A stretch of 64,000 nucleotides of DNA, from NCBI RefSeq assembly GCF_000620705.1, contig NZ_KK211167.1, positions 568,331 to 632,330 on the forward strand, given 5' to 3'. The DNA comes from Nocardioides sp. URHA0020. GTDB taxonomy: Bacteria; Actinomycetota; Actinomycetes; Propionibacteriales; Nocardioidaceae. Under the pieces are notes generated by a model, which was not told the origin of the DNA, made no database searches, and saw nothing but the letters and a program-made list of their open reading frames with translations. Positions 34,487 through 43,267 of this stretch are shown piece by piece. Position numbers and translations under genes: made by a program. Position 1 is the stretch's first letter, and each line of letters begins with the position of its first letter.

Positions 34487-36031
34487 GTGCCCTTCCAATC
34501 GAGCCCCCGCAAGGGCGGCGACGGCAGGCTGACCGCGGCTCTCGACCCCCAGGACCAGGGGCCCCAGGACGCCTGCGGCGTCTTCGGCGTCTGGGCGCCG
34601 GGCGAGGACGTCGCCAAGCTGACGTACTTCGGCCTGTACGCGCTCCAGCACCGCGGCCAGGAGTCGGCCGGCATCGCGGTGAGCAACGGCCGCCAGATCC
34701 TGGTCTACAAGGACATGGGGCTGGTCTCCCAGGTCTTCGACGAGACCACGCTGGCCTCGCTCAAGGGCCACCTCGCGATCGGCCACAGCCGCTACTCCAC
34801 GACCGGGGCGAGCACCTGGCAGAACGCGCAGCCGACCTTCCGGCCGACCGCTGACGGCTCCATCGCGCTGGGCCACAACGGCAACCTGATCAACACCGCC
34901 GAGCTGGCCCAGATGGTGGTCGACCTCCCCGGTCCCGACGACGAGCTCGACCTGCACACCCGTCCGCAGGAGACCTCGACGAACGACACCAGCCTGGTCA
35001 CCGCGCTGCTCGCCCACCACCCCGACACCTCGCTCGAGCAGCGCGCCCTCGAGGTGCTGCCGCTGCTCCAGGGCGCGTATTGCTTCGTGTGGATGAACGA
35101 GAACACCCTGTACGCCGCCCGCGACCCGCAGGGCATCCGCCCGCTGGTGCTCGGCCGGCTGGACCGGGGCTGGGTCGTCGCGTCCGAGGACGCCGCGCTC
35201 GCCACCATCGGGGCGAGCGTGGTGCGCGAGGTGGAGCCCGGCGAGATGATCGTCATCGACGAGAACGGCCTGCGCTCGCACAAGTTCGCCGAGCCGGACC
35301 GCAAGGGCTGCGTCTTCGAGTACGTCTACCTCGCCCGCCCCGATGCCACGATCAGCGGCCGCAGCGTCCACGAGTCCCGCGTCGAGATGGGCCGCCAGCT
35401 GGCCCGCGAGTTCCCCGTCGAGGCCGACCTGGTCATCCCGGTGCCCGAGTCGGGCACGCCGGCCGCTGCTGGGTACGCCGAGGAGTCCGGCATCCCGTTC
35501 GGCCAGGGCTTCGTCAAGAACGCGTACGTCGGGCGCACGTTCATCCAGCCGAGCCAGACCCTGCGCCAGCTCGGCATCCGGCTCAAGCTCAACGCGCTCG
35601 AGCACATGATCCGCGGCAAGCGGATCGTCGTGGTCGACGACTCGATCGTCCGCGGCAACACCCAGCGCGCGCAGGTGCGGATGCTCCGGGAGGCCGGCGC
35701 TCTCGAGGTGCACGTCCGCATCTCCAGCCCGCCCGTGAAGTGGCCGTGCTTCTACGGCATCGACTTCGCGACGCGCGCCGAGCTGATCGCCAACGGACTG
35801 ACGCCCGAGGAGATCGCCGCCAGCGTCGGCGCCGACACGTTGGGCTACATCTCCCTGGACGGGATGATCGACTCGACCAAGCAGACCCGCAGCACGCTCT
35901 GCACCGCCTGCTTCACCGGCGAGTACCCGATCGAGCTGCCCGACGAGAGCCTCCTCGGCAAGCACCTGCTGGAGGCGACGCTGAGCTCGCCGACGATGGG
36001 CAAGGCACTGCCCGTCCTCAACAATCCCTGA
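34487..36031 (+). CDS. purF: Amidophosphoribosyltransferase
   Basis: PurF (514 residues) makes phosphoribosylamine from PRPP and glutamine, the committed step of purine synthesis. The N-terminal glutaminase begins after a propeptide: the nucleophile is Cys30 in DACGVFGVWAPG, so residues before it should be cleaved. The PRPP-binding loop is KRIVVVDDSIVRGNT, and late cysteines in STLCTACFTGEYP fit the iron-sulfur-type PurF of Bacillus and actinobacteria. The start is GTG 34487. purM follows 29 bp downstream in the same operon. Confidence 0.97.
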   Translation: MPFQSSPRKGGDGRLTAALDPQDQGPQDACGVFGVWAPGEDVAKLTYFGLYALQHRGQESAGIAVSNGRQILVYKDMGLVSQVFDETTLASLKGHLAIGHSRYSTTGASTWQNAQPTFRPTADGSIALGHNGNLINTAELAQMVVDLPGPDDELDLHTRPQETSTNDTSLVTALLAHHPDTSLEQRALEVLPLLQGAYCFVWMNENTLYAARDPQGIRPLVLGRLDRGWVVASEDAALATIGASVVREVEPGEMIVIDENGLRSHKFAEPDRKGCVFEYVYLARPDATISGRSVHESRVEMGRQLAREFPVEADLVIPVPESGTPAAAGYAEESGIPFGQGFVKNAYVGRTFIQPSQTLRQLGIRLKLNALEHMIRGKRIVVVDDSIVRGNTQRAQVRMLREAGALEVHVRISSPPVKWPCFYGIDFATRAELIANGLTPEEIAASVGADTLGYISLDGMIDSTKQTRSTLCTACFTGEYPIELPDESLLGKHLLEATLSSPTMGKALPVLNNP

Positions 36032-36060
36032 CGTTGATCGATCCTGACCCGGGAGCCCCC

Positions 36061-37125
36061 GTGAGCGAGTCCAACGCGTACGCCGAGGCCGGCGTCAACA
36101 TCCACGCCGCAGACACGGCCATCGAGCTGATGAGGGGCTGGATCGAGAAGTCGCGCCGGCCCGAGGTCATCGGCGGGCTCGGCGGCTTCGCCGGTCTCTT
36201 CGACGCCTCGGCGCTGACCCGCTACCAGCGCCCGCTGCTGGCGACCTCGACCGACGGCGTCGGCACGAAGGTCGCGATCGCGCAGGCGATGGACATCCAC
36301 GACACGATCGGCTTCGACCTGGTCGGCATGGTCGTCGACGACCTGGTCGTCTGCGGTGCCGAGCCGCTCTTCATGACCGACTACATCGCGACCGGCCGGG
36401 TCGAGCCCGAGAAGATCGCCGCGATCGTCAAGGGCATCGCCGAGGGCTGCGTGCTCGCCGGGTGCGCGCTGATCGGCGGCGAGACCGCGGAGCACCCCGG
36501 CCTGCTCGCCCCGCACGAGTACGACGTCGCGGGGGCCACCACCGGTGTCGTCGAGGCCGACAAGCTGCTCGGCCCCGGCCGCGTCCGGCCCGGCGACGTC
36601 GTGATCGCGATGGAGGCCTCGGGTCTGCACTCCAACGGCTACTCCCTGGTCCGCCACGTCCTGCTCGCCACCGCGGGACTCCCGCTCGAGGGGCACGTCG
36701 ACGAGCTCGGTCGCACCCTCGGCGAGGAGCTGCTGGAGCCGACGCGGATCTACGCCAAGGCCTGCCTGGACCTCGCCGACCGCACCCGCACCCACGCCAT
36801 GTCCCACGTGACCGGCGGCGGCCTGGCGGCGAACCTCGAGCGGGTCCTGCCCGTCGAGCTCTCCGCGACGGTGGACCGCGCGACCTGGACCCCGCAGCCG
36901 ATCTTCGACCTCGTGCGCCGCGTCGGCGCCGTACCCCAGCCCGACCTCGAGATGACCCTGAACTGCGGTGTCGGCATGGTCGCGCTGACCGAGCCCGACG
37001 ACGTCGACACCGCGATCGCGGTCCTCGCCGAGCACGGGATCCGGTCCTGGGTGGCCGGCGAGGTGGCGCCCGCGACCGGCCGTGGTGGTGCCGTGGAGCT
37101 GGTCGGCCAGCACCCCGGTTGGTGA
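36061..37125 (+). CDS. purM: Phosphoribosylformylglycinamidine cyclo-ligase (AIR synthetase)
   Basis: PurM (354 residues) closes the imidazole ring to form AIR from FGAM with ATP. It shows GGFAGLFDAS, LATSTDGVGTKVAIAQAM, the VDDLVVCGAEPLFMTDY segment, ALIGGETAEHPG and the late HVTGGGLAANLERV, all standard for the family. The start is GTG 36061, 29 bp after purF. The order purF-purM-DUF3073 is conserved in Streptomyces and relatives, which supports the placement in actinobacteria. Confidence 0.97.
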   Translation: MSESNAYAEAGVNIHAADTAIELMRGWIEKSRRPEVIGGLGGFAGLFDASALTRYQRPLLATSTDGVGTKVAIAQAMDIHDTIGFDLVGMVVDDLVVCGAEPLFMTDYIATGRVEPEKIAAIVKGIAEGCVLAGCALIGGETAEHPGLLAPHEYDVAGATTGVVEADKLLGPGRVRPGDVVIAMEASGLHSNGYSLVRHVLLATAGLPLEGHVDELGRTLGEELLEPTRIYAKACLDLADRTRTHAMSHVTGGGLAANLERVLPVELSATVDRATWTPQPIFDLVRRVGAVPQPDLEMTLNCGVGMVALTEPDDVDTAIAVLAEHGIRSWVAGEVAPATGRGGAVELVGQHPGW

Positions 37126-37136
37126 CATTTCCGGTA

Positions 37137-37157
37137 TTCCCGCTGGAATCGCGGGAA
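37137..37157. terminator. Hairpin after purM
   Basis: TTCCCGC (37137-37143) pairs with GCGGGAA (37151-37157) around a seven-base loop, 12 bases after the purM stop. It may terminate or attenuate the purF-purM message before the small DUF3073 gene. Confidence 0.5.
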
Positions 37158-37268
37158 CCGATGTGCGGGAACAGCCGGGCAACAGGTAGCGTTCGGACCA
37201 CGAGAACTCTTTGAGACCAGCCCGGGAGCCACTGAGCCCCCGGCCGAGCGTGCGAGGGGGCTGACCCT

Positions 37269-37457
37269 ATGGGGCGCGGCCGAGCGAAAGCCAAGCAGAC
37301 CAAGGTCGCTCGCGACCTGAAGTACCAGACTCACGAGACGGACTTCGGTGCGCTCGCCAGTGAGCTCCACGGTTCGAAGGGCGAGGACGACTCCGGTCAG
37401 GTCCCGCCCGAAGAGCTCGAGAAGTGGTCGGACTACTCCGACTCTCGTCGGGATTGA
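37269..37457 (+). CDS. DUF3073 family protein
   Basis: A 62-residue charged protein matching DUF3073: MGRGRAKAKQTKVARDLKY at the start, a central FGALASELHG and an acidic tail (PPEELEKWSDYSD). The N-terminal basic stretch could bind nucleic acid, but the function is unknown. Its position directly after purM is conserved in many actinobacteria. It is followed by a cluster of three palindromes separating it from a convergent dehydrogenase gene. Confidence 0.92.
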   Translation: MGRGRAKAKQTKVARDLKYQTHETDFGALASELHGSKGEDDSGQVPPEELEKWSDYSDSRRD

Positions 37458-37481
37458 TCCTCTCCGGTCTCGGTTGACGTC

Positions 37482-37507
37482 GGGATCCCCGGTTCACCGG
37501 GGATCCC
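37482..37507. terminator. Perfect hairpin 1 of a convergent terminator cluster
   Basis: GGGATCCCCGG (37482-37492) and its complement (37497-37507) form an 11-bp stem with a TTCA loop, 25 bases after the DUF3073 stop. Confidence 0.8.
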
Positions 37508-37545
37508 CTCACTTCTCGGGCGTTGCAACGCCTGAGAAGTGAGGG
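37506..37545. terminator. Hairpin 2: 40-base near-perfect palindrome
   Basis: The 12-base arms 37506-37517 and 37534-37545 enclose a further 14-base palindrome (37519-37532); the only mismatch can form a G.U pair. The plus-strand RNA ends in GAGGGTTTC, a weak T tail. It lies between convergent genes and probably works in both directions. Confidence 0.85.
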
Positions 37546-37547
37546 TT

Positions 37548-37565
37548 TCACCGGTGCACCGGTGA
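37548..37565. terminator. Perfect 18-bp palindrome, third hairpin
   Basis: TCACCGGTGCACCGGTGA is self-complementary and ends six bases before the stop codon of the minus-strand valine dehydrogenase. It may be the terminator proper for that gene or a protein-binding site. Confidence 0.6.
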
Positions 37566-37570
37566 TTCCG

Positions 37571-38647
37571 TCAGCGTCGCGGCAGCCACACCCCACGCAG
37601 CCGCCCGACCTCGCGCATCCGTCGCTCGGCCAGCCGGTCGGCGGCGATGGCGGGGGGTACGCCGTCGGACGCGGCGAGCTCGAACACGCGCAGCGTCGTG
37701 TCGAAGATGCCGGCCGCGCGCTGCTGGGCGCGGTCGAAGGAGAAGCCCTCGAGCTCGTCGGCGACCTGGATCAGGCCGCCGGCGTTGACGCAGTAGTCGG
37801 GCGCGTAGAGGATCCCGCGCTCCTGCAGCGCCTTCTCGACGCCCGGGTGGGCGAGCTGGTTGTTGGCCGCACCGCAGACGATCGCGGCGCTGAGCGTCTC
37901 CACCACCTCGTCGGTGATCGCGTCGCCCATCGCGCACGGCGCGTAGACGTCGAGCTCGGTGGCGACCAGCGCCGCCTCGGACGCCACGACCTGCACGGTC
38001 GGGTGCTCCTCGCGGATCCGCTCGAGCGCGGGGGCGTACACATCGGTCACGACGACGTCCGCGCCGTCCTCGACGAGGTGCCGGACCAAGTGTCGCCCGA
38101 CCTTGCCGACGCCGGCCACGCCGACCGTGCGGCCCGCGAGCGAGGTCGAGCCCCAGGCGACCTGCGCGGCCGCGCGCATGCCCTGGAAGACGCCGTACGC
38201 CGTGAGCACCGAGCTGTCGCCCGCGCCGCCGTGGGCGACGGTGCGTCCGGTCGCGTACGTCGTCTCGCGGGCGATGTGGTCCATGTCGGCCGAGAAGGTG
38301 CCGACGTCGCAGGCGGTGTAGTAGCGCCCGCCGAGCGCCTCCACGTGGCGGCCATAGGCGCGCAGCAGCGGCTCGGACTTCAGCGTCGTCGGGTCACCGA
38401 TGATCACGGCCTTGCCGCCGCCGAGGTCGAGGCCGGCCAGCGCCGCCTTGTAGGACATCCCGCGGGAGAGGTTCAGGACGTCGCGCAGGGCGTCGGACGT
38501 CGAGGCGTAGGGGTGGAAGCGGGTGCCGCCGAGGGCGGGGCCGAGAGCGGTCGAGTGCACCGCGATGATCGCGCGGAGACCGGTGGCCGGGTCGTTGGCG
38601 AAGACGACCTGCTCGTGCTCGGAGCCGAGCTCGAAGACGTCAGACAT
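37571..38647 (-). CDS. vdh: Valine/leucine dehydrogenase (Glu/Leu/Phe/Val dehydrogenase family)
   Basis: A 358-residue NAD-dependent branched-chain amino acid dehydrogenase that deaminates valine or leucine to the keto acid. Active-site features are [12 protein letters not shown], the lysine-containing [18 protein letters not shown] and [12 protein letters not shown]. The nucleotide-binding fold has [18 protein letters not shown] and [11 protein letters not shown]. In Streptomyces the gene after purM-DUF3073 is also valine dehydrogenase, which supports the vdh name; leucine versus valine preference is not resolvable here. It is convergent with DUF3073. Confidence 0.9.
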   Translation of the reverse strand: MSDVFELGSEHEQVVFANDPATGLRAIIAVHSTALGPALGGTRFHPYASTSDALRDVLNLSRGMSYKAALAGLDLGGGKAVIIGDPTTLKSEPLLRAYGRHVEALGGRYYTACDVGTFSADMDHIARETTYATGRTVAHGGAGDSSVLTAYGVFQGMRAAAQVAWGSTSLAGRTVGVAGVGKVGRHLVRHLVEDGADVVVTDVYAPALERIREEHPTVQVVASEAALVATELDVYAPCAMGDAITDEVVETLSAAIVCGAANNQLAHPGVEKALQERGILYAPDYCVNAGGLIQVADELEGFSFDRAQQRAAGIFDTTLRVFELAASDGVPPAIAADRLAERRMREVGRLRGVWLPRR

Positions 38648-38731
38648 GGATGGCCTGCTTTCTGGTGTCGGCCACGGGGTGGTGTGGCGCGGTGACGGGC
38701 GTGAGCACGCAGGGATGGCGCGTGCCCCACG

Positions 38732-40003
38732 TCACACGGTAGTGCGCGGCTCCGGTCGCATGAAAACGACGTCGCCGTGGGTGCCGTACCCCGGCACCCT
38801 CCCGCCGTACGGCGTCCCGTCGAAGGCCACCAGCAGCCACGAGTCGCCGTCGGGGACGAGGGTCGGCCACGGGATGTTGGTCGGGTACGGCGCAGCCACG
38901 GTCCCGGTCTCCCGCAGGTCCAGGTCGAAGACCGGGTAGCGCCGGCGCAGCCGACGGCGGCTGTCGCGTCCGTCGCTGGCCAGCACCCGCCACTCGTCGT
39001 CCAGGCGCAGCAGCGTCGTGCCCTCGGTCGCCGTGCGGTCCGTCGTGGTCGCCCGCAGGGCGAGCGCGTCCAGGGACGGCCCGCTCGCCAGCGCCGGGTG
39101 GAAGTTCCAGAAGCCCGGGGAGCTGACGAAGCCCACCAGCCACCCGTCGTCGGTGCGCACCAGGTGGGGGTCCCAGACGGCGACCGAGCGCAGCTCCTCG
39201 GTCGGCAGCGGCAGCACCCGGGTGTCGAGCAGGTGGCGCCCGGTCAGCAGGTCGGCCGTCGTCTCGGCGAGGGTGACCGCGACGCTCGCGCCCGGTCGGC
39301 TGCGGTCGAAGTCCCCCCACGTGCTCGTCGCCACCAGCCACCGGTCGCCGTCGCGCACCAGGTGGGTGGCGTGGTCGCCGTACGCGCCGGGTGCGTCGGG
39401 TCGCCGGAAGAAGACGTCGGAGAGGTGCTCCAGCTCCAGCCTCGTCGGATCCAGCGCCCACACCGAGGTGTGCGCGGTGTCGAAGAAGCCCGGCCCAGCG
39501 CTGGTCGCGGTCAGCACGACCCGCTCGCCGATCCGGTACGGCGTCCCGTCGGCGTGGCTCGCGACCCGGATGTCGCGCAGCCCGAGCTGGCCGAAGCGGC
39601 CGGCGGTCGGGGCGTCACCGGCCAGGCGGTCGAGCCAGGTCTCGTCACGCGTGTCGATCCGGTGCTGCAGGTCCACCCGCGCCCGGGCGACCCAGGACCC
39701 GTCGTGCCGGGTCAGTGCGGTGACGTGGGTGCCGGTCAGCACCAGGCCCACTTCGTCGACCGGAGCGCCCGGGCGGCCGTGGCGACGCGAGCGGTGCCGG
39801 GTGGTCCGGCCGCCGGTGGTCACCTCGACCCAGACCCTGCTCCCGTCGTACCTCGCGACGAGGCGGTCGCTGCCCGACTCGAGGGCGAGCGAGCCGGGGC
39901 CGGCCAGGGCGGCGTACGGCGCGATCACCTCGTCGATCGTGGAGCCGGGCACGACCAGGTCGACCGGGCGGCGGCGGCTCACCTCGGTGAAGCGGGGCAG
40001 CAC
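38732..40003 (-). CDS. Beta-propeller-like protein (glycoside-hydrolase-43/32-like fold suspected)
   Basis: A 423-residue protein without a signal peptide. Repeated blade-like phrases (YGDHATHLVRDGDRWLVATSTWGDFD; VWDPHLVRTDDGWLVGFVSS; WPTLVPDGDSWLLVAFDGT) suggest a five-bladed propeller of the GH43/GH32 type, but no family was firmly recognised. The start is GTG 40003, three bases after the stop codon of the hybrid kinase, so the two are translationally linked. A reading frame that continues 2.3 kb further upstream is only the shadow of that kinase. Role unknown; a link to kinase signalling is suggested by coupling only. Confidence 0.7.
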   Translation of the reverse strand: MLPRFTEVSRRRPVDLVVPGSTIDEVIAPYAALAGPGSLALESGSDRLVARYDGSRVWVEVTTGGRTTRHRSRRHGRPGAPVDEVGLVLTGTHVTALTRHDGSWVARARVDLQHRIDTRDETWLDRLAGDAPTAGRFGQLGLRDIRVASHADGTPYRIGERVVLTATSAGPGFFDTAHTSVWALDPTRLELEHLSDVFFRRPDAPGAYGDHATHLVRDGDRWLVATSTWGDFDRSRPGASVAVTLAETTADLLTGRHLLDTRVLPLPTEELRSVAVWDPHLVRTDDGWLVGFVSSPGFWNFHPALASGPSLDALALRATTTDRTATEGTTLLRLDDEWRVLASDGRDSRRRLRRRYPVFDLDLRETGTVAAPYPTNIPWPTLVPDGDSWLLVAFDGTPYGGRVPGYGTHGDVVFMRPEPRTTV

Positions 40004-40005
40004 CG

Positions 40006-43000
40006 TCAGGCGTCCTTGCCCGTCGCCTGCTGCAGCGCGGAGACGGCGATGTCGACCTCGGCGGCCAGCTCGTCGAGCATCGGCTCGGCGCCGTCCGTGC
40101 GACCGGCGATGCCCAGGGCCTCCAGGCGGGCCGCGGCCTCGGCGACCCGGGGCAGGCCCAGGTTGAGGGCGCTGCCCTTGAGCTGGTGCGCGGAGGTCAG
40201 CAGGGCGTTGGGGTTCTGCTCCTGGACCGCGGCCCGGATCGCGAGGACCTGCTCGCCGACGCGTCCCATGAAGGATGCTGCGGTGCGCTGGAAGAACGAC
40301 GTGCCGTCCTTGACCAGCCCCTCGAGCACCCGGACCCGCTCCGCGTCGAGCACGCCGATCACGGCTGCTGCCTCCGGCAGCGGCTCGCGGTGCCTCGGCA
40401 GGTCGATGACCGGGGCGACGGGCAGCTCGGCCCAGGTGCGCAGCGCGCGCTCGACCTCTCCTGCATCGACGGGCTTGGTGAGGTAGTCGTCCATGCCGGC
40501 CTCGAGGCAGCGCTCGCGCTCGCCGTCCAGGGCGGACGCGGTCATCGCGATGATCGGCACCCGCTGCCCGGCGGGCTCCTGCGCTCGGATCCGGCGGGTG
40601 GCGTCGAAGCCGTCCAGCCGGGGCATCCGGCAGTCCATGAACACCACGGCGTACCCGTGCGGTCCGCTCAGGCGCTCGACCGCGGCGATCCCGTCGTCGG
40701 CGACGTCGACGGTGCAGCCCAGGCTCTCCAGCAGGCCGGTGGCGACCATCTGGTTGACCGCGTTGTCCTCGACGACCAGGACGCGGAGGTCGAGGTTCGG
40801 TGCGGCCCCTGGCCGTCGGGCGCGGGCGACGGCGATCGGTCGGGGAGAGAGCACGCCGAGCAGGGCGTCGTGCAGCTCGACCTGGCGCACCGGCTTGCTC
40901 AGGCTCGTGCGGATGCCGGCGTCGGCGACCTGCTGGCGCGACACGTCGTCGGAGCTGAGCAGCAGCATCTGGAGGCCGGACAGGGCCGGGTCGCGCCGGA
41001 CCTGGTGGGCCAGCTGGAGCCCGTCGACGTCGGGCATCCGCAGGTCGAGGAGCGCCACCTCGAAGGGGTCGTCGAGCGCGGCCGCGTCGCGGAGGGCGGT
41101 GAGCGCCTCCGCGGCCGAGGAGACCGCGAAGGCCCGCATGTGCCAGGCGGCGAGCTGGCCCTCGAGGATGAACCGGTTGGTCTCGTTGTCGTCGACGACC
41201 AGGATCCGGCGACCGCGCAGCTGCACCGGCACGTCGAACTGGCGGTCGGCCGCGCCCGCGACCCGGTCGAGCCGGGCGGTGAAGGAGAAGGTGCTGCCGG
41301 TGCCGGGCTCGCTGGTCACCCAGAGCTCGCCGCCCAGGGCATCGACGAGCTGTCGGGAGATCGCCAGGCCGAGGCCGGTCCCGCCGTGGCGTCGGGTGGT
41401 CGACGGGTCGGCCTGCGTGAAGGCGTCGAAGAGGCGGTCGCGCGAGGCCGGGTCGATGCCCACGCCGGTGTCCGTGACGTCCACGCGGAGCAGCACGTCG
41501 CGCGGCGTCTGGCGCTCGACGCGAGCCTCGATGACGACCTCGCCACGGTCGGTGAACTTCACCGCGTTCGAGCCCAGGTTGCTGATCACCTGACCGAAGC
41601 GCACCGAGTCGCCGCGCAGCTGCACCGGCACGTCGGGGTGACAGGCGACGATCAGCTCGAGGCCCTTCTCGTGCGCGGGGCCGCTGAGCACCGTGGCGAC
41701 CTGGTCGAAGACCGCGCGTACGTCGAAGTCCGCCGCCTCGAGCTCCAGCTTGCCGGACTCGATCTTGGACAGGTCGAGGATGTCGTTGATGATCGCGAGC
41801 AGGGTGAGCCCGGCGTTCTGGAGGTTGGCCGCCAGTCGACGCTGGTGCTCGTCCAGGTCGGTGCGCAGCAGCAGGTCGGTGAGCCCGATGACGCCGTTCA
41901 TCGGGGTGCGGATCTCGTGCGACATCGTGGCCAGGAACTCCGACTTGAGCCGCGAGGCCTCCATCGCGTCGTCGCGCGCCACGGCCAGGTCGCCGGCGCT
42001 GCGCTCGCGCTCGGCGACCACGCTGAGCTGGTGCGCGATCTGCGACATCATCTGGTGGGAGTTCTCGTCCGGCGGGACCTCGTCGGCGATCAGCTCGACG
42101 ACGCAGACGACCTTGCCGGCGAGGAGGACGGGCATGGCGACCAGCCGGTGCGTCTCGGCCAGCACCGAGGGGATCCCGACCGCGACCTCCCGTGACGTAC
42201 GGGACTCCTCGGCGAGGGCGGGATCGGGCCGGATGCCGAGCGCGCCACCGCCGAGGTCGAGGTGGACCGGCTCGGCCCCGGCCTCGGCCTCGGCGTACAG
42301 GTAGGCACCCACCGCCGCCCACGACGTGTGCTCGGGTACGCCGGCCCCGGCCACCAGCAGCGCCTCGCGCAGGGTGGTCGCGCGGTTGGCCGCCATCGCC
42401 ATCTGCTGCAGGAGGAAGAGCCGGCGGTTCGCCTCCTCGGCGTGCTCGTCTGCCTGGTGCAGGTCGGTGATGTCCTGGGCGGTGCCGCTCATCCGGACGA
42501 CCGTGCCGTCCGGCGTGCGCTCGACCACCCCGCGGCCGCGGACCCAGCGGACCTCGCCGTCCGACCGGCGCACCCGGTGATCGAGCTCGTACTCGTTCTG
42601 GCCGGTCGCGGCCGCCTGCTCGATCACCTCGGCCGCGTGCGCGCGGTCGTCAGGGTGCAGCAGCGACACGTAGGTCCGGAAGTCCGGGCTGGTGCCCGGC
42701 TCGACGCCGAAGATCCGGCACATCTCGTCGGACCACTGCAGCCGGTCGGTCGGCACGTCCCACGCCCAGCTGCCGATGTGGGCGATCCGCTGGGCGGTCG
42801 CGAGCTGCTGCTCGCGCTCGATGAGCGCCTCGGTCAGCTCCTTGCGCTCGGTGTACGGCGTGACGCGGTGCAGCCAGCCGAGCCGGTTGCCGTCGTCGTC
42901 GAGGACCGGCGTGTAGCTGATGAGGCCCCAGACCGCCGTACCGTCCGGACGGACGAAGTAGGCGTCGACGTTCTCGGCGCCGACACCCGTCTCGACCATC

Positions 43001-43233
43001 CGGGCGAGGTGGTCGTCGAAGTCCCGGCGGCCCTGCTCGTCGAACACGTCGTGCACGGCCAGGCCGACCAGCTCGTCGAGGTCGCGGCCGAAGATCCGGG
43101 CCATGTGGGCGTTGGCCCAGGTGGTGACGCCGTCGTCGCCGAAGAGCCAGAGGCCGTCCGGGTTGGCGTCGAAGAGTCGGCGCAGGAGGGCGGGATCCTC
43201 ACCCGCCCGCTGTCCGTCACCCCCGGCCGCCAT
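40006..43233 (-). CDS. Hybrid sensor histidine kinase with two receiver domains and HPt
   Basis: A 1075-residue soluble phosphorelay protein. Domains in order: PAS (about 15-130, LFDANPDGLWLFGDDG), PAS/PAC (about 145-260), GAF (about 280-390), HisKA with TMSHEIRTPMNGVIG (His439), HATPase (GSNAVKFTDRG, GTGLGLAIS), REC1 (LVVDDNETN, Asp730 in LLDLRMPD), REC2 (VVEDNAVNQ, Asp867 in FMDCRMPR) and a C-terminal HPt (SAHQLKGSALNLG, His1016). It could run a complete His-Asp-His relay and pass phosphate to a separate regulator. ATG 43233 follows AGGA. No output-domain regulator is adjacent, and the coupled downstream gene is a propeller-like protein. Confidence 0.95.
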   Translation of the reverse strand: MAAGGDGQRAGEDPALLRRLFDANPDGLWLFGDDGVTTWANAHMARIFGRDLDELVGLAVHDVFDEQGRRDFDDHLARMVETGVGAENVDAYFVRPDGTAVWGLISYTPVLDDDGNRLGWLHRVTPYTERKELTEALIEREQQLATAQRIAHIGSWAWDVPTDRLQWSDEMCRIFGVEPGTSPDFRTYVSLLHPDDRAHAAEVIEQAAATGQNEYELDHRVRRSDGEVRWVRGRGVVERTPDGTVVRMSGTAQDITDLHQADEHAEEANRRLFLLQQMAMAANRATTLREALLVAGAGVPEHTSWAAVGAYLYAEAEAGAEPVHLDLGGGALGIRPDPALAEESRTSREVAVGIPSVLAETHRLVAMPVLLAGKVVCVVELIADEVPPDENSHQMMSQIAHQLSVVAERERSAGDLAVARDDAMEASRLKSEFLATMSHEIRTPMNGVIGLTDLLLRTDLDEHQRRLAANLQNAGLTLLAIINDILDLSKIESGKLELEAADFDVRAVFDQVATVLSGPAHEKGLELIVACHPDVPVQLRGDSVRFGQVISNLGSNAVKFTDRGEVVIEARVERQTPRDVLLRVDVTDTGVGIDPASRDRLFDAFTQADPSTTRRHGGTGLGLAISRQLVDALGGELWVTSEPGTGSTFSFTARLDRVAGAADRQFDVPVQLRGRRILVVDDNETNRFILEGQLAAWHMRAFAVSSAAEALTALRDAAALDDPFEVALLDLRMPDVDGLQLAHQVRRDPALSGLQMLLLSSDDVSRQQVADAGIRTSLSKPVRQVELHDALLGVLSPRPIAVARARRPGAAPNLDLRVLVVEDNAVNQMVATGLLESLGCTVDVADDGIAAVERLSGPHGYAVVFMDCRMPRLDGFDATRRIRAQEPAGQRVPIIAMTASALDGERERCLEAGMDDYLTKPVDAGEVERALRTWAELPVAPVIDLPRHREPLPEAAAVIGVLDAERVRVLEGLVKDGTSFFQRTAASFMGRVGEQVLAIRAAVQEQNPNALLTSAHQLKGSALNLGLPRVAEAAARLEALGIAGRTDGAEPMLDELAAEVDIAVSALQQATGKDA

Positions 43234-43267
43234 GTCTCATTCCTACCGGACCGGCGAGGATGGTGTC

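Noticed and set aside
40186..42195. 669-codon plus frame opposite the hybrid kinase
   Set aside because: No domain; shadow composition; opposite a well-defined kinase.
38732..42322. One 1196-codon minus frame as a fusion protein
   Set aside because: Only the last 423 codons look like protein; the rest is an out-of-frame shadow of the hybrid kinase, and a GTG start exists at 40003.
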